From contig DAOUAM010000028.1 of NCBI GenBank assembly GCA_034433305.1, positions 1-64,000 of the forward strand: DNA of 64,000 nt, read 5' to 3'. A program made the translations under genes and the position numbers. Each line of letters begins with the position of its first letter. Position 1 is the stretch's first letter. Below are positions 16,360 to 25,396 of this stretch, piece by piece. This DNA is from DAOUAM01 sp034433305 (lineage in GTDB: Bacteria > Chloroflexota > Dehalococcoidia > Lucifugimonadales > DAOUAM01). The notes beneath the pieces were generated by a model. The model ran no database searches and was not told the origin of the DNA. It saw only the letters and a list, made by a program, of their open reading frames with translations.

Positions 16360-18831
16360 ATGTCTAGCAGGTTCGAAAAGTTTTCAGAGCGTGCTCGTAG
16401 AGTTCTATCCCTGGCGCAAGAGGAGGCGCAGCGGTTCAACCACAACTACATCGGGACCGAGCACATCCTCCTGGGCCTGGTGCGAGAGACTGACGGTGTA
16501 GCCGCCAAGGTCCTCTCCAACCTGGGAGTGGAACTCAACAAGGTGCGTTCCGCAGTTGAATTCATCATAGGACGCGGTGAACGCCCAACTCCTGGAGAGA
16601 TCGGGCTGACGCCACGGGCCAAGAAAGTCATAGAGCTGGCGGTGGACGAGGCGCGGCGGCTGAACCACCACTACATCGGTACCGAGCACCTCCTGATCGG
16701 CCTCATGCGCGAGGGGGAGGGCGTTGCTGCTGGAGTCCTGGAGAGCCTGGGGGTGAACCTGGAGAAGGTCAGGGCCGAGACCAACCGCATCCTGACCCAG
16801 ACGGTGCAGCAGACTCATAGCACCGGCACCACCAGGACAGCTACCCGTACGCCTACGCTGGACCAGCTAGGCATTGACCTCACAGCCGCGGCCCGGGCCG
16901 GAAAGCTGGACCCGACGGTCGGCAGAGAGAAGGAGATCCAGCGCGTTACCCAGATCCTCAGCCGGCGCACCAAGAACAATCCCGTGCTCATCGGTGAGCC
17001 GGGCGTTGGCAAGACGGCCATCGTCGAGGCGCTGGCCCAGCGCATCGCCAACAACGAGGTGCCAGCCACCCTGCAGGGCAAGAGGCTGGTGACCCTGGAC
17101 ATGGGCGCGCTGGTCGCCGGCACCAAGTACCGCGGCGAGTTCGAGGAGCGTCTGAAGAAGGTCATCGAGGAAATCAGGAACGCAGGTAACTGCATCCTCT
17201 TCATTGACGAGATCCACACCATGGTCGGCGCTGGCGCAGCCGAGGGCGCGGTGGACGCCGCCAACATCCTGAAGCCCTCCCTGGCCAGGGGCGAGCTTCA
17301 GACCATCGGCGCCACCACGCTGGACGACTACCGCAAGTACGTGGAGCGCGACCCGGCGCTGGAGCGCCGCTTCCAGCCGGTCAAGGTGGAGGAGCCGACG
17401 GTCGAGGAGACCATCGAGATCCTCAGGGGCATCAAGAGCCGCTATGAGGAGCACCACCAGCTCCAGATCAGCGACGAGGCCCTCAGGACCGCGGCACACC
17501 TGGCCGCGCGGTTCATCCCCGACCGCTTCCTGCCCGACAAGGCTATTGACCTGGTGGACGAGGCCGCCTCCAGAGTGCGCATCAGCTACAGCACCGCGCC
17601 GCTTTCCGTCAAGGAAGTGATGAAGATGCTGGAGAGCGTGCGCAAGGAGAAGGACGAGGCCATCGCCGCCCGGCAGTACGAGTACGCCGCCGAGTTGCGC
17701 GACCGGGAGACCAAGCTATCTGAGAAGCTGGCCACACTGGAGCAGGACTGGCAGAACCAGATGGACACGTCCAAGCCGGTGGTGACCCCGGACCACATCG
17801 CCGAGGTCGTCAGCATGTGGACGGGCATACCGGTAACCCGCCTGGCCGTCAGCGAGACAGAGCGGCTGCTGCACATGGAAGACGTGCTGCACCAGAAGGT
17901 CATCGGCCAGGACGAGGCCATCTCCCTGATCTCCAAGGCAGTCCGCAGGGCCAGGGCCGGCCTCAAGAACCCCAAGCGCCCCACGGGCGTCTTCCTGTTC
18001 CTTGGGCCTACCGGCGTTGGCAAGACTTACCTGGTCCAGAAGCTGTCGGAGTTCATGTTCGGCAGCGAGGAAGCGGTCATACGCATTGACATGTCCGAGT
18101 TCATGGAGCGGCACTCGGTGGCGCGCCTGGTGGGTGCGCCTCCCGGGTACGTCGGCTACGACGAGGGCGGCCAGCTTACCGAGGCCGTCCGGCGCAAGTC
18201 TTACTGCGCTATCCTGCTGGACGAGATCGAGAAGGCCCACCCCGAGGTCTTCAATATCCTGCTCCAGATCTTCGACGATGGCCACCTCACCGACGCCAAG
18301 GGCCGCCGCGTGGACTTCCGCAACTCCATCATCGTCATGACCAGCAACATCGGCTCCGACCTGATCCGGCAGGACAGGACCATGGGCTTCGCGGTCAAGG
18401 CCGACTCGGCCCAGAGCGAGAAGGAAGCCTACGAGCGGATGAAGAACAACGTCCTGGACGAGGTGAAGAAGTTCTTCCGGCCAGAGTTCCTGAACCGGAT
18501 AGACGGCATGGTGGTCTTCCATCCGCTGAACAGGGACCACATGCACCAGATCGTGGACCTGATGCTGAAGGACGTGGCCTCCAGCCTGGTAGAGAAGGGC
18601 ATCAACCTGGAGGTTACGCCAGAGGCCAAGGACTGGCTGGCCGAGAAGGGCTACGACCCGACCTTCGGCGCCAGGCCACTGCGCAGGATCATCCAGGACC
18701 ACGTCGAGGACAAGCTGTCTGATGCCATCCTGAACGGCAAGCTGAACCCCGGTGACACCGCCGTCTTGACCATTTCCGACGGCCAGACCGAGATTTCGGC
18801 CCAGTCACCCGTGCCGCTGGCATCGGCCTGA
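16360..18831 (+). CDS. clpC: ATP-dependent Clp protease ATP-binding subunit ClpC
   Basis: 823-residue Hsp100 unfoldase. Two N-terminal Clp repeats (NHNYIGTEHILLGL and HHYIGTEHLLIGL) lead to AAA+ domain 1 with Walker A GEPGVGKTA and IDEIHTMVGAG. A UVR-type middle region (EKDEAIAARQYEYAAELRD) follows, then AAA+ domain 2 with Walker A GPTGVGKTY, and a C-terminal domain with the ClpP-contact region. The protein delivers substrates to ClpP, which is not in the window. GGAGAAGCTGAG precedes the ATG. The usual Firmicutes partners ctsR and mcsAB are absent; here clpC follows rpsA and ends at a strong terminator. Confidence 0.95.
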   Translation: MSSRFEKFSERARRVLSLAQEEAQRFNHNYIGTEHILLGLVRETDGVAAKVLSNLGVELNKVRSAVEFIIGRGERPTPGEIGLTPRAKKVIELAVDEARRLNHHYIGTEHLLIGLMREGEGVAAGVLESLGVNLEKVRAETNRILTQTVQQTHSTGTTRTATRTPTLDQLGIDLTAAARAGKLDPTVGREKEIQRVTQILSRRTKNNPVLIGEPGVGKTAIVEALAQRIANNEVPATLQGKRLVTLDMGALVAGTKYRGEFEERLKKVIEEIRNAGNCILFIDEIHTMVGAGAAEGAVDAANILKPSLARGELQTIGATTLDDYRKYVERDPALERRFQPVKVEEPTVEETIEILRGIKSRYEEHHQLQISDEALRTAAHLAARFIPDRFLPDKAIDLVDEAASRVRISYSTAPLSVKEVMKMLESVRKEKDEAIAARQYEYAAELRDRETKLSEKLATLEQDWQNQMDTSKPVVTPDHIAEVVSMWTGIPVTRLAVSETERLLHMEDVLHQKVIGQDEAISLISKAVRRARAGLKNPKRPTGVFLFLGPTGVGKTYLVQKLSEFMFGSEEAVIRIDMSEFMERHSVARLVGAPPGYVGYDEGGQLTEAVRRKSYCAILLDEIEKAHPEVFNILLQIFDDGHLTDAKGRRVDFRNSIIVMTSNIGSDLIRQDRTMGFAVKADSAQSEKEAYERMKNNVLDEVKKFFRPEFLNRIDGMVVFHPLNRDHMHQIVDLMLKDVASSLVEKGINLEVTPEAKDWLAEKGYDPTFGARPLRRIIQDHVEDKLSDAILNGKLNPGDTAVLTISDGQTEISAQSPVPLASA

Positions 18832-18854
18832 TAGCAAGCAAAGCCCCATGAGCA

Positions 18855-18890
18855 GGGCCTGGGGACATCCAGAGTCCCCAGGCCCTTTTT
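18855..18890 (+). terminator. intrinsic terminator after clpC
   Basis: Perfect 12-bp stem (18855-18866 with 18874-18885), 7-base loop, then five T (18886-18890). It ends the rpsA-clpC transcript. Confidence 0.9.
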
Positions 18891-18949
18891 GTCCGTGCCA
18901 AAGGAAGCTGGTGCTGGCCGAGCGGCCACTGCCCATCCAGCCCACGCAG

Positions 18950-18979
18950 TTGGGCCGGAGGCCTGCTATTTGCTACAAT
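18950..18979 (+). promoter_or_regulatory. possible radA promoter
   Basis: TACAAT at 18974-18979 with TTGGGC at 18950-18955, spacer 18. It is the only plausible pair between the clpC terminator and radA; the -35 match is weak. Confidence 0.35.
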
Positions 18980-19025
18980 AGTCACAGCCAGCAAAGAATA
19001 TCGAAGCTACGGAAGATGCAACAGC

Positions 19026-20456
19026 ATGCCCAGAAGCAAAGATAGAAGCGTCTTTGTGTGCGAGGCCTGCGGGAACGAAAGCCCCAAGTGGGAAGGGCGC
19101 TGCGGCGCCTGCGGGCAGTGGAACACCCTGGTGGAGATGCGCCCACAGGCCGCCGATGGCCGCAGGAACCCCTGGCATGGACTGGCCGAGCAGGCCCAGG
19201 AACTCGCCACAGTGCGCGTGGAAGAAGTGCCTCGCCTCAAGCTCTCCTCCGGAGAGGTAAATCGGGCGCTGGGAGGGGGCGTAGTCCGGGGCTCGCTGGT
19301 GCTGATAGCCGGCGACCCTGGCATCGGCAAGTCCACCTTGCTGCTGCGGCTGGCCTCGGACGTGGCTAGCTCCCTGGGGCAGGTGCTGTACATCTCGGGT
19401 GAGGAGTCGGCGGCCCAGATCAAGATGCGGGCCGAGCGGCTTGCCGTGCCCGGCAAGGACCTGTTCCTGCTCACGGCCACCAGCGTCACGGAGGTGCTGG
19501 AGCAACTGGAGCGTCGCAAGCCGGCGCTGGCCCTGGTGGACTCCATCCAGACCATGTACGACGAGTCCATCGCCTCGGAGGCGGGCAGCGTGGTGCAGAT
19601 CAGAGAGTGCGCCCGCCAGCTTATGGCCTGGGCCAAGGCGCGGGACGTGCCTGTCATCCTCACCGGCCACGTCACCAAGAGCGGCGACATCGCCGGGCCG
19701 CGTGTGCTGGAACACATGGTGGACGTCGTCCTGTACATGGAGGGCGACCCAGTAAGCTCCTACCGGCTGCTGCGGACGGTGAAGAACCGCTTCGGCTCCA
19801 CCAACGAGGTCGGCGTCTTCGAGATGACCAGCCGGGGGCTGGCGGACGTGGAGGACCCGTCGCGGGCCTTCCTGTCGGAGCGCCGCCAGGAGGCCGTAGG
19901 CTCGGTGGTGGTGGCGACGCTGGAAGGCAGCCGGCCGCTGCTGGTGGAGGTGCAGGCCCTGGCGACCCCCTCGGTGCTGCCCCAGCCAAGGCGAGTCGCC
20001 AACGGCATTGACTTCAACCGCCTGCTGCTGGTGTGCGCCGTGCTGAGCCGGCGTGCCGGGCTGCACCTGGCCAACCAGGATATCGTCGTCAACGTGACCG
20101 GGGGGCTGAGGATTAGCGAGCCGGCCGCGGACCTGGGGCTTGCCCTGGCTATCGCCTCCAGCGTCAGGAACGTCCCCCTGGGCGGCAACCTGGCCGCCAT
20201 AGGCGAGGTGGGCCTTACCGGCGAGATCCGCGGCGTGCCCCAACTGGAGCGGCGCGTCGCTGAGGCCCATCGCCTGGGGCTTTCCCACTGCATGGTGCCC
20301 GGAAGGGTGGGACAGAAGCTGGCGATGGAGACGGGCCTGGAGGCCATCCCCGTGGAGACGCTGGCCCAGGCAGTCCGCGCCCGCGTCCCGGGCAACAGGC
20401 AGCGCCAGAGCGCCAGTCAGGAGAGGCCGACATACCCGGCCAACGGCCACGCCTGA
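19026..20456 (+). CDS. radA: DNA repair protein RadA
   Basis: 476-residue RecA-like branch-migration protein (Sms). An N-terminal four-Cys zinc finger, CEACGNESPKWEGRCGACGQW, is followed by Walker A GDPGIGKST (about residues 100-108), the RadA-specific KNRFG motif within VKNRFGSTNEVGVFEM, and a C-terminal Lon-protease-like domain that lacks the Ser-Lys dyad. It processes recombination intermediates during DNA repair. Length and domain order are standard. The upstream clpC terminator and a separate possible promoter make it the first gene of its own unit, followed by an unknown protein and larC. Confidence 0.95.
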   Translation: MPRSKDRSVFVCEACGNESPKWEGRCGACGQWNTLVEMRPQAADGRRNPWHGLAEQAQELATVRVEEVPRLKLSSGEVNRALGGGVVRGSLVLIAGDPGIGKSTLLLRLASDVASSLGQVLYISGEESAAQIKMRAERLAVPGKDLFLLTATSVTEVLEQLERRKPALALVDSIQTMYDESIASEAGSVVQIRECARQLMAWAKARDVPVILTGHVTKSGDIAGPRVLEHMVDVVLYMEGDPVSSYRLLRTVKNRFGSTNEVGVFEMTSRGLADVEDPSRAFLSERRQEAVGSVVVATLEGSRPLLVEVQALATPSVLPQPRRVANGIDFNRLLLVCAVLSRRAGLHLANQDIVVNVTGGLRISEPAADLGLALAIASSVRNVPLGGNLAAIGEVGLTGEIRGVPQLERRVAEAHRLGLSHCMVPGRVGQKLAMETGLEAIPVETLAQAVRARVPGNRQRQSASQERPTYPANGHA

Positions 20457-20535
20457 TGTGTGCAGCGCCAGGCAGGCCACAAGGGCAAGGACTGGCTACC
20501 TGGCCCTGGCGCGTGTCGGGACGGAGGGAGAGGCT

Positions 20536-21075
20536 ATGAATGACAAGCCCAGGTACCTGGGCGTCCGAGAGCTGGTGGAGGAGCTGGCCCGCGACCTGAG
20601 CGCAGCCGACCTCAGACGCTCATACCCGAGCCAGGCCGCCTTCATTGACGATATTAACAAGGTTACCCATGCCTTTCTTCTGGACAGACTCGTCCCCCTC
20701 AGGCTGCCATTCGAGATATGGCTGGACGTGGCCGAGGCCGGAGGGCCGGGCATCGAGCCGGCGTTCGTCTTTGGGACTTCCTTCGTGCCGGACATGGTCA
20801 TCGAGGTGGCGGGGCGGCCAACTGTGGCCGTGTACGCCCGTGTAATCAACTCGCCGCAAAAGGCGGCGGAGAAGATAGGCGCGGTGCTGGGAGAGGCTAT
20901 CGTGTCCACCTACGTGTATCCAGCGGCCCTGGCGTTTATCTACCAGGTGGGACAGTCTTCCAACTACATGCACCTCCTGGACCGTGAACTGGTGCTGGAC
21001 CTGTGGCACAGCCACAAGGTGAAGCTTGTGCTGCGTTCATCATACAGTCCAGAGGGCAAGGAGGTCGTGCCCTGA
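20536..21075 (+). CDS. conserved hypothetical protein, possibly PD-(D/E)XK-like fold
   Basis: 179-residue soluble protein starting MNDKPRYLGVRELVEEL at ATG 20536, with GGAGGGAG upstream; a longer open frame to 20458 overlaps radA and lacks a ribosome site. No family is recognised with certainty. The middle part, FVPDMVIEVAGRPTVAVYARV, resembles the Asp-beta-strand layout of restriction-endonuclease-like folds, but the expected Glu-x-Lys is not present, so catalysis is doubtful. The N-terminal helix region carries many charged residues (RELVEELARDLSAADLRRSY). Its stop overlaps the larC CTG start, so the two are translationally coupled. Confidence 0.65.
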   Translation: MNDKPRYLGVRELVEELARDLSAADLRRSYPSQAAFIDDINKVTHAFLLDRLVPLRLPFEIWLDVAEAGGPGIEPAFVFGTSFVPDMVIEVAGRPTVAVYARVINSPQKAAEKIGAVLGEAIVSTYVYPAALAFIYQVGQSSNYMHLLDRELVLDLWHSHKVKLVLRSSYSPEGKEVVP

Positions 21076-22265
21076 AGAGCGCTTATTTTCACTGCATCGG
21101 AGGTGCCAGCGGGGACATGGTGCTGGGCGCCATAGTTGACGCCGGCGCACCTTTTGACGAGTTAATGGCGGCCCTGGAAAGGCTGAACGTCCAGGGGTTT
21201 TCCATCTCCCGCAGGCTGGCCCAGCGCGGTGGGGTCAGCGGCACCCAGGTGACCGTGGAGCTGGACGAGGAAGGCAGGAGGCCACGGCGCTGGCAGGACT
21301 TTATCCGCACCATCGAGGACTCGGACCTGGAGGCCAAGGTGGCGGAGCGGGCCAAGGCCGTGCTGTGCCGCCTCGCCGAGGCCGAGGCCTCGGTCCATCG
21401 CGTTTCCATGGAGGAGGCCCACCTGCACGAACTGGGCGAGCTGGACACCCTGGTGGACGTGGTGGGCAGCATAGTGGGCCTGGAGCTATTGGGCATAGAG
21501 CGGCTGTACTCATCGCCGTTCCCCTCTGGCACAGGCGTCATAGAGAGCGGCCACGGCGTGCTGCCCGTGCCATCGCCGGCCACGGCGGCACTGTTCGCCA
21601 TGGCCAGGGCGCCAGTGGTGCCGCCGCCTGGCAACGCCGCCTACACCGGCGAGATGGTCACGCCCACGGGCGCGGCCATCATCACCACGCTGGCGACCTT
21701 CCGCCAGCCGACCATGAACCTCCACCGCGTCGGGTACGGGCTGGGCAGCCGGGACTCCCGGCAGTACCCCAATGTGCTGGCCCTGTGGCTGGGCGAGGAA
21801 ATAGGGACTACCTACAATACCAACCTGTCCCTGATTGAGACCAACATAGACGACATGACCGGCGAGCTGCTGGGGTACGTGCAGGAGCGGTTGCTGGCGC
21901 TGGGGGCGCGGGACGCCTGGTTTACACCAATACAGATGAAGAAGAGCCGCCCGGCCACCATGCTCAGCGCCATTGTGCCCGTGGACCTGGAGCCTCAGGC
22001 GGTGGCGCTGGTCCTGAAGGAGACCTCCACCCTGGGCGTGAGGGTGCGCCCCCTGGGGAGGTACGAGGCCGAGCGGGAGACCGTGGAGCTGGACACCAGC
22101 CTGGGGCGCGTGCATGTGAAGGTCAAGCGCCTGGAGGGCCGGCCCGTTAGCGCTTCGCCTGAGTACGAGGACTGTAAGCGCATTGCCGTGGAGCGCGGTC
22201 TGCCACTTCAAGAGGTCTTCCGCGTCATCCAGCGTGAGGCCGACACGAGGCTCCTGGAGTCGTAG
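21072..22265 (+). CDS. larC: nickel-pincer cofactor biosynthesis protein LarC
   Basis: 397-residue protein of the TIGR00299/LarC family. It inserts nickel into the pyridinium dithiocarboxylate mononucleotide cofactor (CTP-dependent cyclometallase in the Lar pathway). The start resembles the family's canonical K-x-x-Y-F-x-C-x-G-x-S-G-D-M (here KSAYFHCIGGASGDM), which only a CTG at 21072 provides. AAGGAGGT lies 6 bases upstream and the CTG overlaps the previous TGA, so a CTG start is strongly suggested. HLHELGELDTLVDVVGS and ETNIDDMTGELLGYV are typical LarC blocks. The target LarA homologue is encoded at 29.2 kb; larB and larE are not in the window. Confidence 0.88.
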   Translation: MKSAYFHCIGGASGDMVLGAIVDAGAPFDELMAALERLNVQGFSISRRLAQRGGVSGTQVTVELDEEGRRPRRWQDFIRTIEDSDLEAKVAERAKAVLCRLAEAEASVHRVSMEEAHLHELGELDTLVDVVGSIVGLELLGIERLYSSPFPSGTGVIESGHGVLPVPSPATAALFAMARAPVVPPPGNAAYTGEMVTPTGAAIITTLATFRQPTMNLHRVGYGLGSRDSRQYPNVLALWLGEEIGTTYNTNLSLIETNIDDMTGELLGYVQERLLALGARDAWFTPIQMKKSRPATMLSAIVPVDLEPQAVALVLKETSTLGVRVRPLGRYEAERETVELDTSLGRVHVKVKRLEGRPVSASPEYEDCKRIAVERGLPLQEVFRVIQREADTRLLES

Positions 22266-22365
22266 GCCCGTGTCCCGGCCACCGGGGGGACCAGCGGAGG
22301 CATGCGCCTGCGCCGTGGCGCTCTGCCGGTAGATGATGTGACTGAGTGTACGTGGGGACGAGGCC

Positions 22366-23523
22366 ATGACGCCAGGTGTGCAGCGAAAGCGTGCCATCCT
22401 CATTGTCCTGACAGTCGCGGTAGTTGTCTGGATAGTGTACATGGCACGGGGCGCGCTCCTCCCATTTATCCTGAGCGCCGTCCTGGCCTACCTGATCTAC
22501 CCCCTGGTAAGCGTGGTGGAGCGTTTTAGCCCCTGGAGGAAGCGCTGGCCAGGATTCACACGCATCAGCGCCATTCTCCTGGTGTACTTCGGTTTCGTCG
22601 CCGCCGTGGGCGGGGTGCTGACGGTGATCATCCCGCCGGCCGTGCGCCAGGCCACGGAGCTCATAGACTCCATCCCGGACATTTACCGCGCCATACAGTC
22701 CGCCATCGAGGACTGGAATCAGACTTATAGCAGGACAATACCCGAAGGCATCCGCCAGCAACTGGAGGACGCCCTTCAGAACGCCAGCACCACGGTGGTG
22801 GGCTACATCCAGAGGATACTCACCAGGACTATCAGCGGCGTTTTCAGCGCCCTGTCCATAGTGATTGGCCTGGCCATAGTGCCTTTTCTGGTCTTCTACT
22901 ACATCAAGGACCGCGAGTCCCTGCTGGAAAGCTTCTATTCGTGGTTCCCCCGGCCAGCACAGCAGCACGTTAGAAATGTGCTGACCATCATCAACAGGGT
23001 GCTTGGCTCTTACGTCCGCGCTCAGCTTACGCTGGCCCTGGCGGTGGGTTCGCTGGTGTCCATAGGCCTGTTCTTCCTGGGTGTGCAGTACTGGGTCTTC
23101 CTGGGCATCTTCGCCGGTATTACCGAGATGGTGCCCGTCATCGGCCCCTGGCTGGGTGCGGTGCCCGGTATTATCGTGGCGCTGGCCACCTCGCCCAGGG
23201 ACGCCATCTGGGTGGCCCTGCTGTACGCAGGCGTGCAGATGCTGGAGAACACCTTCCTTGTGCCCAGGATTCACGGCATAGTGCTCAAGATGCACCCTGC
23301 GCTGGTCATAGTCATACTGGTGCTGGGAAGCGAGATCGCCGGCATCTGGGGCGTGCTGCTGGGCGTGCCGCTGACCGCAGCGGCCATAGCTGTCTTCAAG
23401 TACTTCAACAGCTACTGGACAGCGCCAAATGTAACGGGCCAGGCTGGCTACGCCGAGTCCAGGCCAGCCGTGGAGGAGCCAGTCCAGGCCGGCAGCGACG
23501 GCCGGCCCGAGCCGCCACGCTGA
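22366..23523 (+). CDS. AI-2E family transporter (PerM/YdiK type permease)
   Basis: 385-residue membrane protein with about eight transmembrane segments. The pattern is an N-terminal pair (ILIVLTVAVVVWIVYMARGALLPF), a soluble segment of about 100 residues, then a C-terminal bundle including GITEMVPVIGPWLGAVPG and LGVPLTAAAIAVFKY. These are hallmarks of the AI-2E/UPF0118 family, whose members export quorum-signal-like compounds, act as Na+/H+ antiporters or remain uncharacterised. The ATG has GGGGACGAGGCC upstream. The last 40 residues are a hydrophilic tail rich in Glu, Pro and Arg. It is probably in one unit with larC. Confidence 0.88.
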   Translation: MTPGVQRKRAILIVLTVAVVVWIVYMARGALLPFILSAVLAYLIYPLVSVVERFSPWRKRWPGFTRISAILLVYFGFVAAVGGVLTVIIPPAVRQATELIDSIPDIYRAIQSAIEDWNQTYSRTIPEGIRQQLEDALQNASTTVVGYIQRILTRTISGVFSALSIVIGLAIVPFLVFYYIKDRESLLESFYSWFPRPAQQHVRNVLTIINRVLGSYVRAQLTLALAVGSLVSIGLFFLGVQYWVFLGIFAGITEMVPVIGPWLGAVPGIIVALATSPRDAIWVALLYAGVQMLENTFLVPRIHGIVLKMHPALVIVILVLGSEIAGIWGVLLGVPLTAAAIAVFKYFNSYWTAPNVTGQAGYAESRPAVEEPVQAGSDGRPEPPR

Positions 23524-23615
23524 GGCCTGCCCTTCACCGGATGGGAGAGGGGACTGTGGCAGCCCACGGATGCAGTGTGGGGTGCTGCGAATTCCGTAAC
23601 AGGGCCAAGAAGTAA

Positions 23616-23644
23616 TTGACCAGGCATGGGCCATCGTATAAAAT
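23616..23644 (+). promoter_or_regulatory. promoter of the tRNA-tuf operon
   Basis: TTGACC (23616-23621), 17 bases, TAAAAT (23639-23644). Initiation near 23652 leaves about 77 bases before the first tRNA. Confidence 0.65.
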
Positions 23645-23728
23645 ATTGATGTTTGTGAAGGCTAGTGGTCGGCCCTACTGGCAGCTAGCCTCTTTATTTT
23701 GGCGGTTCCGTCAGACCACCTGAGCGGC

Positions 23729-23801
23729 GCCCCAGTGGCGCAATGGCAGCGCAGCCGACTTGTAATCGGCAGGTTAGCGGGTTCGACTCCCCTCTGGGGC
23801 T
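23729..23801 (+). tRNA. tRNA-Thr (anticodon TGT)
   Basis: 73 bases. A seven-bp acceptor stem (GCCCCAG with CTGGGGC), D arm with GCGC stem, anticodon stem GCCGA/TCGGC with loop CTTGTAA (anticodon TGT), and T arm with TTCGACT. CCA is not encoded. It reads ACA codons. Confidence 0.93.
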
Positions 23802-23904
23802 TTTCTCCGGACCACTCACCCGGGCGCTGACAGGGTATGTCCCGCCGAGATGTCCCAGCGCCCGTCCCGAGGGCAGGCTTGCCCTGGCGCCGCATGTGAC
23901 GGAC

Positions 23905-23933
23905 TTGGAATAGGCAAGTGGCTATGCTAAACT
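23905..23933 (+). promoter_or_regulatory. possible internal promoter before tRNA-Tyr
   Basis: TTGGAA (23905-23910), 17 bases, extended -10 TGC-TAAACT (23928-23933), 17 bases before the tRNA-Tyr 5' end. Confidence 0.4.
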
Positions 23934-23949
23934 AGTTCCCGAAGACGCT

Positions 23950-24037
23950 GGAGGGGTGGGTGAGCGGCTAATACCACCAGACTGTAAATCTGGCGCCCGG
24001 AAGGGCTTCGTAGGTTCGAATCCTACCCCCTCCACCA
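23950..24037 (+). tRNA. tRNA-Tyr (anticodon GTA)
   Basis: Type II tRNA of 85 bases plus an encoded CCA (24035-24037). Acceptor stem GGAGGGG with CCCCTCC; anticodon stem CCAGA/TCTGG with loop CTGTAAA (GTA); a long variable arm (GCGCCCGGAAGGGCTTCG region); T arm with TTCGAAT. Confidence 0.95.
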
Positions 24038-24082
24038 GATGTTCACTCTCACCCTTTAATACCATCGGAAGTATTTGCGCGA

Positions 24083-24158
24083 GCCCACATAGCTCAGCAG
24101 GTAGAGCACGTTCTTGGTAAGAACGGGGTCAGCAGTTCGAATCTGCTTGTGGGCTCCA
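24083..24158 (+). tRNA. tRNA-Thr (anticodon GGT)
   Basis: 73 bases plus encoded CCA (24156-24158). Acceptor stem GCCCACA with TGTGGGC; anticodon stem CGTTC/GAACG around loop TTGGTAA (GGT); T arm with TTCGAAT. It lies 21 bases before tuf, matching the E. coli thrU-tyrU-glyT-thrT-tufB order except for the missing glycine tRNA. Confidence 0.95.
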
Positions 24159-24179
24159 TACCTTGGAGGAACTCTTTAA

Positions 24180-25379
24180 ATGGCCAAGCAGAAGTTTGAG
24201 AGGACCAAGCCCCATGTGAACGTGGGGACCATCGGCCACGTGGACCACGGCAAGACGACGCTGACCTCCGCGATAACCTATGTGCTGAGCAAGAGTGGCC
24301 TGGCCCAGTACCGGCCCTTCGAGAGCATTGACAACGCTCCTGAGGAGCGGGCGCGGGGCGTGACCATCGCCATCCAGCACGTGGAGTACGAGACGGAGAA
24401 GCGGCACTACGCTCACGTTGACTGCCCGGGCCATGCTGACTACATCAAGAACATGATCACTGGCGCGGCCCAGATGGACGGCGCTATCCTGGTGGTCAGC
24501 GCACCCGATGGCCCCATGCCTCAGACGCGGGAGCATATTCTGCTGGCCCGCCAGGTGGAGGTCCCCGCCATCGTGGTGGCACTGAACAAGGTGGACGCCA
24601 TGGAGGACGAGGAACTCCTGGAGCTGGTGGAGCTGGAGATGCGGGAGCTTCTGTCCAGGTATGGCTTCCCTGGCGATGATATCCCCATCGTGAGGGTGAG
24701 CGCCCTCAAGGCCCTGGAGTGCGGCTGCGGCAAGCGTGAGTGCCAGTGGTGCGGCGGCATTCTGAAGCTGATGGACGCTGTGGACAGCTACATACCCATC
24801 CCGCAGCGGCCTCGCGACCAGCCGTTCCTGATGCCCATCGAGGACGTCTTTGGCATCAAGGGCCGTGGCACGGTGGTGACCGGCCGCGTGGAGCGAGGCG
24901 TCGTCCGCGTCGGCCAGACTGTGGAAATCGTGGGCATCCGGCCTACGGTGAGCACCGTGGTGACGGGCCTGGAGATGTTCCACAAGACCCTGGACGAGGC
25001 GGAGCCGGGCGACGCAGTGGGCGTGTTGCTCAGGGGCATCGAGCGCGAGCAGGTGGAGCGCGGCCAGGTGCTGGCGGCGCCAGCCACCATCACGCCCCAT
25101 ACCGAGGCCGAGGCACAGGTCTACGTGCTGACCAAGGAAGAGGGTGGCAGGCATACGCCGTTCTTCAACGGCTACAAGCCTCAGTTCTACATCCGGACCA
25201 CCGACGTCACCGGCGAGATACAGCTACCCGAGGGCGTGGAGATGGTGGTGCCAGGCGACAACATCACCATGAAGGTGAAGCTGATAACGCCCGTCGCTAT
25301 CACCGAGCAGCTCCGCTTCGCCATCCGCGAGGGCGGCAAGACGGTAGGCTCCGGTGTGTTCACCAAGATACTGAAGTAA
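24180..25379 (+). CDS. tuf: elongation factor Tu with a four-Cys insertion
   Basis: 399-residue EF-Tu delivering aminoacyl-tRNA to the ribosome. The GTPase motifs are GHVDHGKTT, RARGVTI, DCPGHADY, NKVD and SALK. Domains 2 and 3 follow with RGTVVTGRVERG and PGDNITMKVKL. Between domains 1 and 2, where most EF-Tu proteins have a short acidic loop, there is CGCGKRECQWCGG with Cys at residues 181, 183, 188 and 191. This is a CxCx4CxxC arrangement that could bind a metal. GGAGGAAC precedes the ATG. Only one tuf copy is seen. Confidence 0.95.
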   Translation: MAKQKFERTKPHVNVGTIGHVDHGKTTLTSAITYVLSKSGLAQYRPFESIDNAPEERARGVTIAIQHVEYETEKRHYAHVDCPGHADYIKNMITGAAQMDGAILVVSAPDGPMPQTREHILLARQVEVPAIVVALNKVDAMEDEELLELVELEMRELLSRYGFPGDDIPIVRVSALKALECGCGKRECQWCGGILKLMDAVDSYIPIPQRPRDQPFLMPIEDVFGIKGRGTVVTGRVERGVVRVGQTVEIVGIRPTVSTVVTGLEMFHKTLDEAEPGDAVGVLLRGIEREQVERGQVLAAPATITPHTEAEAQVYVLTKEEGGRHTPFFNGYKPQFYIRTTDVTGEIQLPEGVEMVVPGDNITMKVKLITPVAITEQLRFAIREGGKTVGSGVFTKILK

Positions 25380-25396
25380 ATCTCAGGAAGGAGAAG

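Noticed and set aside
22225..23634. A 469-codon minus-strand frame opposite the AI-2E-family gene
   Set aside because: Antisense shadow; the plus-strand membrane protein has a clear family pattern.
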